A DNA stretch of 13,839 nucleotides from JADJLQ01 sp034439915 (GTDB taxonomy: Bacteria > Bacteroidota > Bacteroidia > Chitinophagales > Saprospiraceae): NCBI GenBank assembly GCA_034439915.1, contig JAWXBI010000279.1:1-13839 (forward strand). The letters run 5' to 3'. Positions 1 to 7,485 of the stretch are shown in pieces. The notes under the pieces are model-generated. The model saw nothing but the letters and a program-made list of their open reading frames with translations, searched no databases and was not told the origin of the DNA. The translations under genes were made by a program, and so were the position numbers. The number at the start of each line of letters is the position of its first letter. The first letter of the stretch is position 1.

Positions 1-1013
1 ATATATACAGTCTGGAACCGGCGTACCAGTGCTTTATCATTTTCAAAATATTTTTGATATTCATCTGAGGTGGTGGCTCCGATAGTATGTAATTCTCCGC
101 GGGCCAGTGCGGGTTTGAGGATGTTGGCGGCATCAATGGCACCCTGACCTCCCCCGGCTCCGATTAAGGTATGGATTTCATCAATAAATAAAATGACCCG
201 GTCGCCCGATTCCTTGACTTCTTTAATTACGCCTTTAAGCCGCTCTTCAAATTCGCCTTTATACTTGGCGCCGGCCACCAAGGAAGCCATGTCCAGGGAG
301 AAGATTTGTTTGGTTTTCAGATTGTCCGGAACATCTTGTCTGACAATCCGCCAGGCAATACCTTCCACAATAGCCGTTTTACCAACTCCGGCCTCTCCTA
401 AAAGGATGGGATTGTTTTTCTTTCTCCTGGAAAGTATATGCAGGATACGCCGGATTTCATCGTCTCGCCCAACAATGGGGTCGAGCTCCCCATTTTCTGC
501 CCTCTCGTTGAGGTTGACGGCATACTTTTCGAGGGAATTGTAATTATTTTCTGCCCCTTGTTCTTTGACTGATCTGCCTTTGCGTAATTCTTTGATCGCA
601 TTTTTTATTCCGGCTTCTGTGGCCCCGTTATTTTTCAGTAATTGAGCAGTCCGATCATTGCCGGTAAGGATACCCAACAACACGAGTTCCATGCTGATAT
701 AGTCATCTCCAAACTCTTTGATCAGGTTTTTAGCCCTGCTCAATGCCTGATTGGCATCATTGGACAAGGCTTGTTTGATATCGCTCCCTTTTATTTTTGG
801 ATACGACTGCAATAGTTTGTCCAGTTCCAATTTAACTGCTGCCACATTGACTCCGCTTTTTTTAAGTAAAAAGTCAGTAACGCTGGACTCGGTGAGCATT
901 ACTCCCTTCAACAAATGGGACGTGTCTACCATTTGCTGATCCAGGGATTCTGCGATGCGCTGCCCCTCCAATATACATTCCTGAGCCTTTACTGTAAATT
1001 GATCGTATGTCAT
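1..1013 (-). CDS. clpB: ATP-dependent disaggregase ClpB, N-terminal part (runs off left edge)
   Basis: ClpB is a hexameric AAA+ chaperone that threads aggregated proteins through its pore with the DnaK system in the cytoplasm. The minus-strand frame is open from an ATG at 1011-1013 to the left edge, giving residues 1-337 of a protein normally near 860. Residues 1-145 form the double Clp-N repeat, beginning MTYDQFTVKAQE. The first AAA+ module follows, with Walker A GEAGVGKT at 206-213 and Walker B VILFIDEIH at about 273-281. The GAGGGQGAIDAANILKPALA stretch and the following GATTSDEYQKY and RRFQ motifs are ClpB-like rather than ClpA/ClpC-like. The middle domain and second AAA+ module lie outside the window. 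The start fits the family N-terminus, and a Bacteroidota-type promoter lies just upstream. No frameshift was seen. Confidence 0.95.
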   Translation of the reverse strand, partial: MTYDQFTVKAQECILEGQRIAESLDQQMVDTSHLLKGVMLTESSVTDFLLKKSGVNVAAVKLELDKLLQSYPKIKGSDIKQALSNDANQALSRAKNLIKEFGDDYISMELVLLGILTGNDRTAQLLKNNGATEAGIKNAIKELRKGRSVKEQGAENNYNSLEKYAVNLNERAENGELDPIVGRDDEIRRILHILSRRKKNNPILLGEAGVGKTAIVEGIAWRIVRQDVPDNLKTKQIFSLDMASLVAGAKYKGEFEERLKGVIKEVKESGDRVILFIDEIHTLIGAGGGQGAIDAANILKPALARGELHTIGATTSDEYQKYFENDKALVRRFQTVY

Positions 1014-1031
1014 GTCGTTAAAATATTTTTT

Positions 1032-1062
1032 CAAATTAATACATATCAATTTAACGACCAAA
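1032..1062 (-). promoter_or_regulatory. Candidate Bacteroidota-type promoter for clpB
   Basis: Read on the minus strand, TTTG (1059-1062) is followed after 19 bp by TTAATTTG (1032-1039). This is one mismatch from the Bacteroidota -7 consensus TAnnTTTG, at an accepted spacing from the -33 TTTG. The leader to the ATG would be only about a dozen bases. No heat-shock inverted repeat (CIRCE-like) was seen. The assignment is by eye and is not experimentally supported. Confidence 0.4.
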
Positions 1063-1164
1063 CTGCCCCGGAGGATTAAAAACGAATTTTTGACAGGTAT
1101 TTGATGGAAATACTGCCGTTCCGGTGTTTGGTTTTATTAGCGACTGTCGTTCGGTCAGGCCGGC

Positions 1165-2115
1165 TTAAAGCAGTACATTTTGACTTTCGCTACGGTATGA
1201 TAGTGGATTGGTCCCGGTGATGACTTTAAACAAACGGTTGAAGTGGGAAAAATTGTTGAAGCCGCTTTCAAAACATACCTCAGAAACGGACATATTGGTT
1301 TCGCTGAGCAGTTTACAGGCATGGACTACCCGGAAATCATTGACAAAAGTCGTAAAGGTCTTGCCCGTCACGCGTTTAAAATACCGGCAAAATGAAGGTA
1401 CTTCCATGCTGACCAGGTCCGAAATCATTTCCAGGCTGATTTGTTCTTTAAAATGGGTACGGACATATTCGTATACCTTTTCGATTTTATCGTTGTCTTG
1501 TCGTTTTACCAGAAGGGAAGGGCCGGCGACATTTAAAGCCTCATATTCGGTGGATGTGGATAGTCGATACAAAACATCCAGCAACCCCATCAGCCGGTTA
1601 AACGGAATTTCATCGATCAGGGATTCGAGTTTGGCCCCTACGGAATCTTTCGTGGTCCCGTAGAATATCAGGCCGGTGGATGCCCGTTCGAAGAGTTGTT
1701 CGATGGATTTCATTTCAGGCAAATCAAAAAAGTTTTGACCTAAAAATTCTTTTTTCAGTTGAACCACGATTTCTGACCTCCTGCCGGAAAGCCGCTCGGT
1801 AAAGCCGTAATGAGGCAGATTTGGACCAAGCAGGATAAGATCGCCATTTTTAAAATAGGAAATGTGGTTTCCAATATGCCTTTTGGAGGAGCCTAGCTGG
1901 ACAAAGACCAATTCAATTTCAGGGTGAAAGTGCCAGAACGGCTTTAGGTTAGGTTCAGCTTCTTCAAATTTGCGGAATGTAAACGACTGACCGAAACTAA
2001 AATCTATACGCTCTAATACGGGTTTAAGGCCAACTCCTCCTCTCATTTGCTCATGAATTTGATAAATACCAACAAATATGCCTGGGTTAGGTTTTAAGAT
2101 AAGATGAATTAACAT
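1165..2115 (-). CDS. AraC-family transcriptional regulator with N-terminal cupin sensor domain
   Basis: This is a DNA-binding regulator of 316 codons from the first ATG. A cupin-like ligand-binding fold lies at about residues 55-110, with FWHFHPEIELVFV and GDLILLGPNLPH typical of AraC_binding/cupin_2 domains. The last ~110 residues form a double helix-turn-helix: ISLEMISDLVSMEVPSFCRYF for the first reading helix, and SVSEVCFESGFNNFSHFNRLFK with the usual GF..xSxFxRxFK signature for the second. The start is uncertain. The ATG at 2044-2046 (MRGGVGLKPV) would remove 23 unusual residues and agrees better with family N-termini. The gene is divergent from the secreted-protein gene at 2273, whose promoter would fall in the shared 157-bp gap, so that gene and its own promoter are natural candidate targets. 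The inducer is unknown. Confidence 0.9.
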   Translation of the reverse strand: MLIHLILKPNPGIFVGIYQIHEQMRGGVGLKPVLERIDFSFGQSFTFRKFEEAEPNLKPFWHFHPEIELVFVQLGSSKRHIGNHISYFKNGDLILLGPNLPHYGFTERLSGRRSEIVVQLKKEFLGQNFFDLPEMKSIEQLFERASTGLIFYGTTKDSVGAKLESLIDEIPFNRLMGLLDVLYRLSTSTEYEALNVAGPSLLVKRQDNDKIEKVYEYVRTHFKEQISLEMISDLVSMEVPSFCRYFKRVTGKTFTTFVNDFRVVHACKLLSETNMSVSEVCFESGFNNFSHFNRLFKVITGTNPLSYRSESQNVLL

Positions 2116-2272
2116 AAAGTTTGCTTAAAATCCCCAACTAAAATTTTGAAATAATATTTATTTCCAATTTGTAATCGGTTAATTTAATACAAATAGTAGC
2201 AAATCCAAATGCAGCTATCCAGGGTTTATACCTGTTCATTTGTTGTATTAATTCATTAAACACTATTACATC

Positions 2273-2848
2273 ATGAAAACACTTTTTTTCACCAGCGTAA
2301 TGATGCTGCTCACTGCAGGCCTCAGCGCATCTGAAGTTTCGTTCAAGCTTACTTCCTACGGACGCACCCTGATATTAAACACTGCCAATTGGACTAAAGC
2401 AGACATTCAGGTTGAGATCCAGGATCCTCAGGGCCATATCCTCACCACCCAGGAATATTCAAAAACAGAAGCGGGTAAATTGAAACGATTTAACCTGTCC
2501 AGTCTTGCCAATGGAGAATATGTAGTGACATTGTCTGACGAACAATGTACATACAATCAAACCTTAACCCTGGGCACCAAATCCGTCGTCATCCATCCGG
2601 AAATTAAAACGTTTATTAAACCACAGATATTGGTCAATCAGTCAACCCTTAAAGTCAATTTCTTGAACCTGGGTAAAACCGCTACACTTAAAATCCTCGA
2701 CCATCAAAATGAAACCGTGTATCAAACACTGATTGAACAACCTGCATTTAATAAACAATATAATCTTTCGAAACTGGCTAAGGGTGATTATACCGTTATG
2801 GTTTCGCAGGAAGACAAGTATTATGCCCAGGCATTTGTGTTGAAATAA
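2273..2848 (+). CDS. Secreted protein with two similar beta-sandwich-like domains, function unknown
   Basis: This 191-residue protein starts with a clear signal peptide (MKTLFFTSVMMLLTAGLSAS, cleavage near residue 20). The mature part looks like an internal duplication. NLSSLANGEYVVTLSDE (about 74-90) corresponds to NLSKLAKGDYTVMVSQE (about 164-180), and each is preceded by a strand with an alternating polar/hydrophobic pattern (QVEIQDPQGHIL and LKILDHQNETVY). The pattern 'LsxLaxGxYxVxvs' is shared with DUF3244-like domains and with type IX secretion C-terminal sorting domains, but here two such units make up the whole protein. There are no catalytic motifs, and the only cysteine is residue 92. 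It probably acts in the periplasm or on the cell surface. It is divergent from the AraC regulator and followed by an intrinsic terminator at 2944, so it is probably monocistronic. Confidence 0.8.
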   Translation: MKTLFFTSVMMLLTAGLSASEVSFKLTSYGRTLILNTANWTKADIQVEIQDPQGHILTTQEYSKTEAGKLKRFNLSSLANGEYVVTLSDEQCTYNQTLTLGTKSVVIHPEIKTFIKPQILVNQSTLKVNFLNLGKTATLKILDHQNETVYQTLIEQPAFNKQYNLSKLAKGDYTVMVSQEDKYYAQAFVLK

Positions 2849-2877
2849 AAGGAAATACGAACTGATACTTGAGAACA

Positions 2878-2969
2878 CCCGCGCTTTGCGTCAAAGATTT
2901 ATTCATACAATCGAGTTAACAGTAAAGTTTTCCTTGTTTTAGCATGGGGTCAAAGGACCCCATCTTTTT
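2878..2969 (+). repeat. Terminator-bearing direct repeat, copy 1
   Basis: This is the first of two near-identical ~90 bp units. It starts with CCCGCG and a small inverted repeat CTTTG-cgt-CAAAG. It continues through a shared core (TTATTCATACAATCGAGTTA, then a TTTTCC-rich stretch) and ends with the GGGGTC-caaag-type terminator hairpin described separately. It lies just downstream of the stop codon at 2848. No coding frame is convincing across it. Confidence 0.85.
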
Positions 2970-2972
2970 CCT
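2944..2972 (+). terminator. Intrinsic terminator after the secreted-protein gene
   Basis: A perfect 8-bp stem, ATGGGGTC (2944-2951) with GACCCCAT (2956-2963), encloses an AAAG tetraloop and is followed by CTTTTTCCTT. The geometry and T-rich tail fit a Rho-independent terminator for the plus-strand gene ending at 2848. The other strand lacks a U-tract, so it appears to act in one direction. Confidence 0.75.
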
Positions 2973-3013
2973 TCGGGAGCTGCGATTGACAAAAGATATT
3001 ACCAGGGTAAATG

Positions 3014-3109
3014 CCCGCGCTCCGCTTTGCGTCAAAGAATTATTCATACAATCGAGTTAACAGTAAAGTTTTCCTTGTTTTTAGTATGGGGTCAAAGGAC
3101 CCCATTTTT
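3014..3109 (+). repeat. Terminator-bearing direct repeat, copy 2
   Basis: This is the second copy of the ~90 bp unit, about 132 bp downstream of the first. Relative to copy 1 it has a few extra bases near the start (GCTCCGCTTTG against GCTTTG), a T-to-A change, one extra T in the T-run, a C-to-T change before the hairpin, and a C-to-T change in the tail. Otherwise the core is identical. Between the copies lie 44 unrelated bases (2970-3013). A short open frame starting at 3011 crosses this copy but has no coding character. Confidence 0.85.
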
Positions 3110-3113
3110 ATTT
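3086..3113 (+). terminator. Second copy of the intrinsic terminator
   Basis: The hairpin is the same as in copy 1: ATGGGGTC (3086-3093), loop AAAG, GACCCCAT (3098-3105), followed by TTTTATTT. No gene start lies between the two terminators, so this is either a back-up terminator left by duplication or the 3' end of a small untranslated RNA encoded by the repeat. It also lies ahead of the convergent esterase gene's 3' end. Confidence 0.7.
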
Positions 3114-3176
3114 CAGGTAACAGGGATCAGGTAACAGGTATCAGCGATCAGGTTTCAGCGATCAGGTATCAGCGAT
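3114..3176 (+). repeat. Heptanucleotide repeat array 1 (CAGNNNN units)
   Basis: Nine consecutive 7-bp units all begin with CAG and stay in register: CAGGTAA, CAGGGAT, CAGGTAA, CAGGTAT, CAGCGAT, CAGGTTT, CAGCGAT, CAGGTAT, CAGCGAT. A partial unit (CAGTGCA) follows. The array starts directly after the second terminator's T-tract and lies 66 bp from the esterase stop. It is intergenic between two convergent genes. Confidence 0.9.
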
Positions 3177-3242
3177 CAGTGCAGCCCCATGATATATTAG
3201 GGATGACCGCACTTATAAATGGGTGGTCCGTTTTCTGGCTTT

Positions 3243-4124
3243 TTATTGATGGAAAGATTCGGTGATGACCCGCAGTACATCGCGGATGCTGTGTCTCCAA
3301 TAGGACCAGGTGTGAGCCCCGTCCCGCATACGGTATTCATGGGCGATCCCTTTTTCCTTAAGCAGTTTATGCATAGCGGCATTGCCCGGACTCAGAAAAT
3401 CATCATCTCCGCAATCGATATAATATTTGACCGTTTTTAATTTCCGGGTATTAGCCGTATCACTTACTATCCGGTAGGGGTCATTGAGTTTATACGTTTC
3501 ATTGACACGGTCCTTACCGGTCAGCCCTTTACCATAAAGGATGGCGAAGGCCCGGTCATAATTAGCTTGTGGGCCGGTGACAAAAGCAGATTCCTCAAAG
3601 AAGGCTGCACTTAAGGGGGCACAATGGGCAAATAACTCCGGATGTTTTATGGCGAATAAAAAGGAACCATATCCTCCCATACTCAACCCGGCGACTGCCC
3701 GGTAGCGCTTTTCTTTTCTAATGCGGTAAGTTGACTCGATATAAGGCATGAATTCCTGGAAAAAATAATCTTCAAATGGCATCGTCCGGTCAAAATTATT
3801 GATATACCAGCTCACGCCTCCATCTGGCATGACGATAATCATTGGAGTTGCCGTCCCATTGGAGATCATATCATTGGCGATTTGTTCGATTTCTCCATAT
3901 TGTGTCCAACCGGTCTCATTGTCGGTATAACCATGAAGTAAATACAACACCGGATAACTTCGGTTGGAAGACTCGTAACCGGGAGGTAAATAAATGGAGT
4001 ATTCCATTTTTTTACCGAATAACTTGCTGTCCATGGTCAGGCTTTCTTTGACTTGTCCCTGGGACTTTACAGCAATAAAAGGTAAAATCAATAACAGCAC
4101 CCATATTAAAATTTTAAATCGCAT
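3243..4124 (-). CDS. Secreted esterase of the esterase D / feruloyl-esterase-like family
   Basis: This 293-residue alpha/beta hydrolase belongs to the putative-esterase family (PF00756 type), whose members cleave ester bonds of small or carbohydrate-linked substrates. A signal peptide occupies about residues 1-23 (MRFKILIWVLLLILPFIAVK). The fold markers are in order: YPVLYLLHGYTDNETGW with the oxyanion HG (58-73), IIVMPDGG (96-103), the nucleophile elbow GLSMGG with Ser148, CGDDDF supplying the acid (Asp240-242), and DGAHTWSYW with His271. Length and the full triad suggest an active enzyme in the periplasm or outside the cell. The substrate cannot be told from sequence. It is divergent from the LolA-like gene with an 80-bp gap, and a minus-strand TTAATTTG (4145-4152) 20 bp ahead of the ATG could be its -7 element. 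It stands alone. Confidence 0.9.
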   Translation of the reverse strand: MRFKILIWVLLLILPFIAVKSQGQVKESLTMDSKLFGKKMEYSIYLPPGYESSNRSYPVLYLLHGYTDNETGWTQYGEIEQIANDMISNGTATPMIIVMPDGGVSWYINNFDRTMPFEDYFFQEFMPYIESTYRIRKEKRYRAVAGLSMGGYGSFLFAIKHPELFAHCAPLSAAFFEESAFVTGPQANYDRAFAILYGKGLTGKDRVNETYKLNDPYRIVSDTANTRKLKTVKYYIDCGDDDFLSPGNAAMHKLLKEKGIAHEYRMRDGAHTWSYWRHSIRDVLRVITESFHQ

Positions 4125-4182
4125 TATCCTTGTTTTAGTGTCGTCAAATTAACGACAATTTAAGAACCTGAACCTTATTTAT

Positions 4183-4190
4183 TACGTTAG
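4183..4190 (+). promoter_or_regulatory. Possible -7 element for the LolA-like gene
   Basis: TACGTTAG lies 14 bp before the ATG at 4205 and matches TAnnTTTG at seven of eight positions. A variant with the same A substitution (TACCTTAG) precedes maeB. No good -33 TTTG was found at the proper distance, so support is weak. Confidence 0.3.
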
Positions 4191-4204
4191 CATAATAGAA
4201 AATC

Positions 4205-4876
4205 ATGAGAATATCAGCCGCATGTATCCTGGGTTTATTTCCACTGGGGTTATTCAGTCAATCTCCGCCGGTTACCTATACCGATAAAAAAGATTCCGAC
4301 CCAAAAGCCAGGGCTATACTCCGTTCAGTCAGCAATAAAATGAAATTGGAACAGGGTGTGAGCATTGATTTTTCCTTGATTACCCAGGCCGCTGAGTCTG
4401 CTCCGGAGACTCAAAAAGGTAAAGCACGGATCAAAGCGGACCAGTTTAACCTGGAACTGCCAGATCGGACCATGGTATCCGATGGTAAAACCCTGTGGGT
4501 ATATTTAAAAAAGAGAAATGAAATCCAGATCCAGGACGCCGGCTCCGTGACCGAAGATCCGATTTCTCCTTACCGGCTTATTAAAATTCACGAGTCACCC
4601 GAATTTGTTTACATCTGGACCGGGGAAACCAAAAACAACGGCAGTATATTCGATATCATTGAATTTAAACCCCTCGATACCACTGCTGAATATTTCAAAA
4701 TCAGGGTAGAGGTAGACCGTGCAAAATCGGCGTATAAAAAAATTACTCTATTTTTTAAAAGCGGGGATCAATATACCCTGCAACTTTCCGGCCAGATGAA
4801 TAGCAATTTTCCGTTGAGCATATTCACCCTGGATCCAAAATCTTACCCCGGTGCCCATATTGAAGACTTGAGATAA
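4205..4876 (+). CDS. LolA-family periplasmic lipoprotein carrier
   Basis: This 223-residue protein probably carries lipoproteins from the inner to the outer membrane through the periplasm. A signal peptide ends near residue 19 (LGLFSQ). The LolA-like half-barrel pattern follows. An amphipathic helix, DPKARAILRSVSNKMK (32-47), comes first, then alternating strands including the characteristic KGKARIKADQFNLELPDRTM, a 'VSDGKTLWVYLKKRNEIQI' strand pair and a C-terminal strand ending in YPGAHIEDLR. These features match Bacteroidota LolA-like proteins. No LolB or LolCDE gene is adjacent, so whether it serves general Lol transport or a specialised outer-membrane lipid task is not shown. A partly palindromic sequence (CGATGTT-gccca-AACATCG, 4935-4953) follows the stop but lacks a U-tract. 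Confidence 0.82.
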   Translation: MRISAACILGLFPLGLFSQSPPVTYTDKKDSDPKARAILRSVSNKMKLEQGVSIDFSLITQAAESAPETQKGKARIKADQFNLELPDRTMVSDGKTLWVYLKKRNEIQIQDAGSVTEDPISPYRLIKIHESPEFVYIWTGETKNNGSIFDIIEFKPLDTTAEYFKIRVEVDRAKSAYKKITLFFKSGDQYTLQLSGQMNSNFPLSIFTLDPKSYPGAHIEDLR

Positions 4877-5180
4877 ATACCTAACGGATTCCCCTGCATC
4901 CTATTACCAATAAACTGCCTCAATTGGAGGCGAACGATGTTGCCCAAACATCGAACTAATCATCCACTCACTCTTCTATATATAATTCAAATACAATAAT
5001 ATATACATTATAATTACATTATTTGTGTTGGAATGTCCGCCTGTTTTTATCCAAAGCTATCCATGTCCGAACAACCCTTATCCATATAGGTCGATTTACC
5101 CTTCATTTTTTGCCCTTCCCGAATAGTCATACCTTAGCGCCCGCGCACTTGCGTACCTAACCAAAAAAATAGAATTTAAA
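4877..5180. other. Non-coding stretch between lolA-like gene and maeB
   Basis: About 300 bp with no convincing reading frame. It holds a 7-bp stem CGATGTT/AACATCG at 4935-4953 without a T-tract, which is a weak terminator candidate for the gene ending at 4876. An A+T-rich block at about 4975-5025 (TATATATAATTC, ATAATATATACATTATAATT) follows, and then the maeB promoter candidate at 5109-5137. No riboswitch fold was recognised. Confidence 0.6.
5109..5137 (+). promoter_or_regulatory. Candidate Bacteroidota-type promoter for maeB
   Basis: TTTG (5109-5112) and TACCTTAG (5130-5137) are separated by 17 bp. This matches the -33 TTTG / -7 TAnnTTTG pair apart from one A in the -7 box. Transcription would start near 5142, giving a leader of about 40 nt before the ATG at 5181. 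Confidence 0.45.
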
Positions 5181-7445
5181 ATGTCTGATCTGAGAAAGGA
5201 TGCCCTGGCATACCACGAACAAGGCAGGCCGGGTAAAATTGAAGTCATCCCCTCTAAACCCCATGCCACACAAAGAGACCTTAGCCTGGCTTATTCCCCT
5301 GGAGTTGCCGAACCTTGTCTGGCCATTAAAGAAAACAGGGAAGATGTCTATAAATATACGGCCAAAGGAAATCTGGTAGCAGTGATCAGCAATGGTACGG
5401 CCGTCCTGGGCCTGGGCAATATCGGGGCCGAAGCCGGCAAACCGGTAATGGAAGGGAAAGGCCTGTTGTTTAAGATCTACGCAGATATCGATGTATTTGA
5501 TATTGAAATCAATGAAACCGATCCGGATAAACTAGTGGAAACTATCAAAGCGATTTCACCCACTTTTGGTGGTATTAACCTGGAGGATATTAAAGCTCCG
5601 GAGTGTTTTTATATCGAAGACCGACTTAAGAATGAATTGGATATCCCTTTGATGCACGATGACCAGCATGGGACAGCCATCATTTCCTCCGCTGCTTTAA
5701 TTAATGCCTTACTGGTCGTTGATAAAAAAATCGAAGAGGTAAAAATAGTGGTGAGTGGCTCTGGAGCTTCAGCGATTTCATGCACACGCTTGTATATAAA
5801 ATTGGGAGCAAATAAAGAAAATATTGTGATGCTTGACAGCACGGGGATATTAAACACCAAACGACTGGATCTGAATAAACAAAAACAAGAATTTGTCACA
5901 CATCGGGAGATCAATACCCTGGAAGAAGCCCTGGTGGGTGCCGATGTATTTTTAGGTCTCAGTGTTGCAGGGGTCATGAAAACTGAAATGTTGTTGTCCA
6001 TGGCCAAAAACCCGATCGTTTTTGCCTTAGCCAATCCCAACCCGGAAATCAGCTATCCGGATGCCACCTCAACCCGGGAGGATGTCATCATGGCTACCGG
6101 ACGATCCGATTTTCCAAACCAGGTCAACAATGTATTGGGTTTCCCATATATCTTCCGGGGAGCCCTCGACGTCAGAGCCAGGGTGATCAATGAAGAAATG
6201 AAATTAGCGGCCGCTCATGCTCTGGCAGAGCTCGCCCGGCTGCCGGTCCCGGAAGAAGTCAATGCTGCTTATGGAGGTACCAAATTACATTTTGGACCTG
6301 ACTACATCATTCCCAAGCCGGTGGATCCCAGGTTGATCACGACTGTAGCCATTGCGGTCGCCAAGGCAGCCATTGAGACCGGGGTTGCCAGTAAACCTAT
6401 TGAAGACTGGGATCAATATGCGGTGGAGTTGACTAAGAGAAGGGGCTTGTACAAACCCCTGATCCGGCAAATCCGTTCCAAAGCCCGGGCAAATCCAAAA
6501 CGTGTGGTATTTGCAGAAGCCGCTTCTTATAAAATTTTAAAAGCTGCGGAGATCTGTATTGACGAAAACATTGCCAAACCCATATTGCTCGGCAATGAAG
6601 ATAAAATCAAAAAACAAATAGCAGAGTTTGATTTATCGCTGGATGAAGCCATCATCATAGATCCCCGTTCCGATAAAGAATCTCAGAGGCGCTCCTTGTT
6701 TGCTGCTAGCTATTTTAATAAACGCAATCGTAAAGGAGTCAACCAACAATCGGCAGAAAACCTCATGTTTGAGTGGAATTATTTTGGTTTAAGTCTGATT
6801 GAGCATGGTCAGGCAGATGCCATGGTGAGCGGACTGACTGCCAATTACCCTGAATTTTTAAGGCCGGCATTAAGGCTGTTTGGTAAAGCAGATCATGTCC
6901 ATATCGTGGCAGGCCTGGATATATTGCTGACCAAACGAGGACCTTTGTTTTTTGCGGATACCATGGTCAACCTTGACCCCGATGTCAAAGGGATAGTAGA
7001 TATCACTCTGCAAACAGCAAATGCAGTACGCAAATTTAATGTCGTACCAAAAATTGCCTTATTATCTTATTCCAATTTTGGTTCAGTCAAGGGGTCCGTT
7101 CCATTAAAAATGAGAGAGGCGGTCGCTATCCTTCATCGCGATTATCCGGAACTATTGGTCGATGGGGATATCCAGGGCAATTTTGCCATCAACAGCGATA
7201 TGGTGAAAGAAGCATTTCCCTTTTCAAAATTGGTCGATGGACCGGCCAATACGCTTATTTTCCCTAACCTGGCTTCTGCTCATATTGCGTTTAAACTTTT
7301 AAAAGAGGGAGGCAATCTGGATTCCATAGGTCCTGTATTGACAGGATTAAAGAAGTCTGTCCATATTTTATCCCTGGGAAGTACCGTCAGTGAAATCGTC
7401 AATATGGTATCCATTGCCGTAGGGGATGCCCAGGATAAAGGTTGA
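5181..7445 (+). CDS. maeB: NADP-dependent malic enzyme, MaeB type (malic enzyme fused to phosphotransacetylase-like domain)
   Basis: This 754-residue cytoplasmic enzyme decarboxylates malate to pyruvate with NAD(P)+, supplying NADPH and pyruvate. The malic N-domain (about 18-150) carries the catalytic tyrosine in LAYSPGVAEPC (Tyr38), the lysine in GKGLLFKIY (Lys93) and the metal ligands in LEDIKAPECF (Glu135, Asp136) and HDDQHGTA (Asp161). The nucleotide-binding domain follows, with VVSGSGASAIS (191-200), FALANPNPEI (281-290) and QVNNVLGFPYIFRGALD (314-330). From about 430 to the end is a phosphotransacetylase-like domain. In characterised MaeB proteins this domain is regulatory, sensing acetyl-CoA or acetyl-phosphate, rather than a working Pta. 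Length is normal for the family. The ATG at 5181 matches the family N-terminus MSDLRKDALAYHEQ. aroC begins 40 bp downstream on the same strand. Confidence 0.95.
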   Translation: MSDLRKDALAYHEQGRPGKIEVIPSKPHATQRDLSLAYSPGVAEPCLAIKENREDVYKYTAKGNLVAVISNGTAVLGLGNIGAEAGKPVMEGKGLLFKIYADIDVFDIEINETDPDKLVETIKAISPTFGGINLEDIKAPECFYIEDRLKNELDIPLMHDDQHGTAIISSAALINALLVVDKKIEEVKIVVSGSGASAISCTRLYIKLGANKENIVMLDSTGILNTKRLDLNKQKQEFVTHREINTLEEALVGADVFLGLSVAGVMKTEMLLSMAKNPIVFALANPNPEISYPDATSTREDVIMATGRSDFPNQVNNVLGFPYIFRGALDVRARVINEEMKLAAAHALAELARLPVPEEVNAAYGGTKLHFGPDYIIPKPVDPRLITTVAIAVAKAAIETGVASKPIEDWDQYAVELTKRRGLYKPLIRQIRSKARANPKRVVFAEAASYKILKAAEICIDENIAKPILLGNEDKIKKQIAEFDLSLDEAIIIDPRSDKESQRRSLFAASYFNKRNRKGVNQQSAENLMFEWNYFGLSLIEHGQADAMVSGLTANYPEFLRPALRLFGKADHVHIVAGLDILLTKRGPLFFADTMVNLDPDVKGIVDITLQTANAVRKFNVVPKIALLSYSNFGSVKGSVPLKMREAVAILHRDYPELLVDGDIQGNFAINSDMVKEAFPFSKLVDGPANTLIFPNLASAHIAFKLLKEGGNLDSIGPVLTGLKKSVHILSLGSTVSEIVNMVSIAVGDAQDKG

Positions 7446-7485
7446 TTGGAAGCATATTGTTTAATTTTACTTAAAATAAAATGTA

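Noticed and set aside
1094..1115. Inverted repeat between the AraC gene and clpB as a terminator for the regulator
   Set aside because: The stem is short and A+T-rich, with a bulge and no clean T-tract in the minus-strand direction.
3114..3176. Heptad arrays as CRISPR arrays
   Set aside because: The repeat unit is 7 bp with no spacers, and no cas genes are present.
3011..3265. Open frame of 84 codons on the plus strand
   Set aside because: It runs through terminator repeat copy 2 and the heptad array. It has no start signal or coding bias, and its peptide simply mirrors the repeats.
4128..4139. TCCTTGTTTTAG also found at 2930-2941 inside the terminator-bearing repeat
   Set aside because: A 12-bp match in A+T-rich sequence with no similarity on either side is compatible with chance.
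4935..4953. Hairpin CGATGTT/AACATCG after the LolA-like gene as a terminator
   Set aside because: The stem is perfect but only 7 bp and is followed by AACTAATC with no T-tract, so it is noted in the intergenic entry only.
5181..7445. The phosphotransacetylase half of maeB as a separate pta gene or an artefactual fusion
   Set aside because: The malic enzyme-Pta fusion at about 750 residues is the normal MaeB architecture and the frame is continuous.
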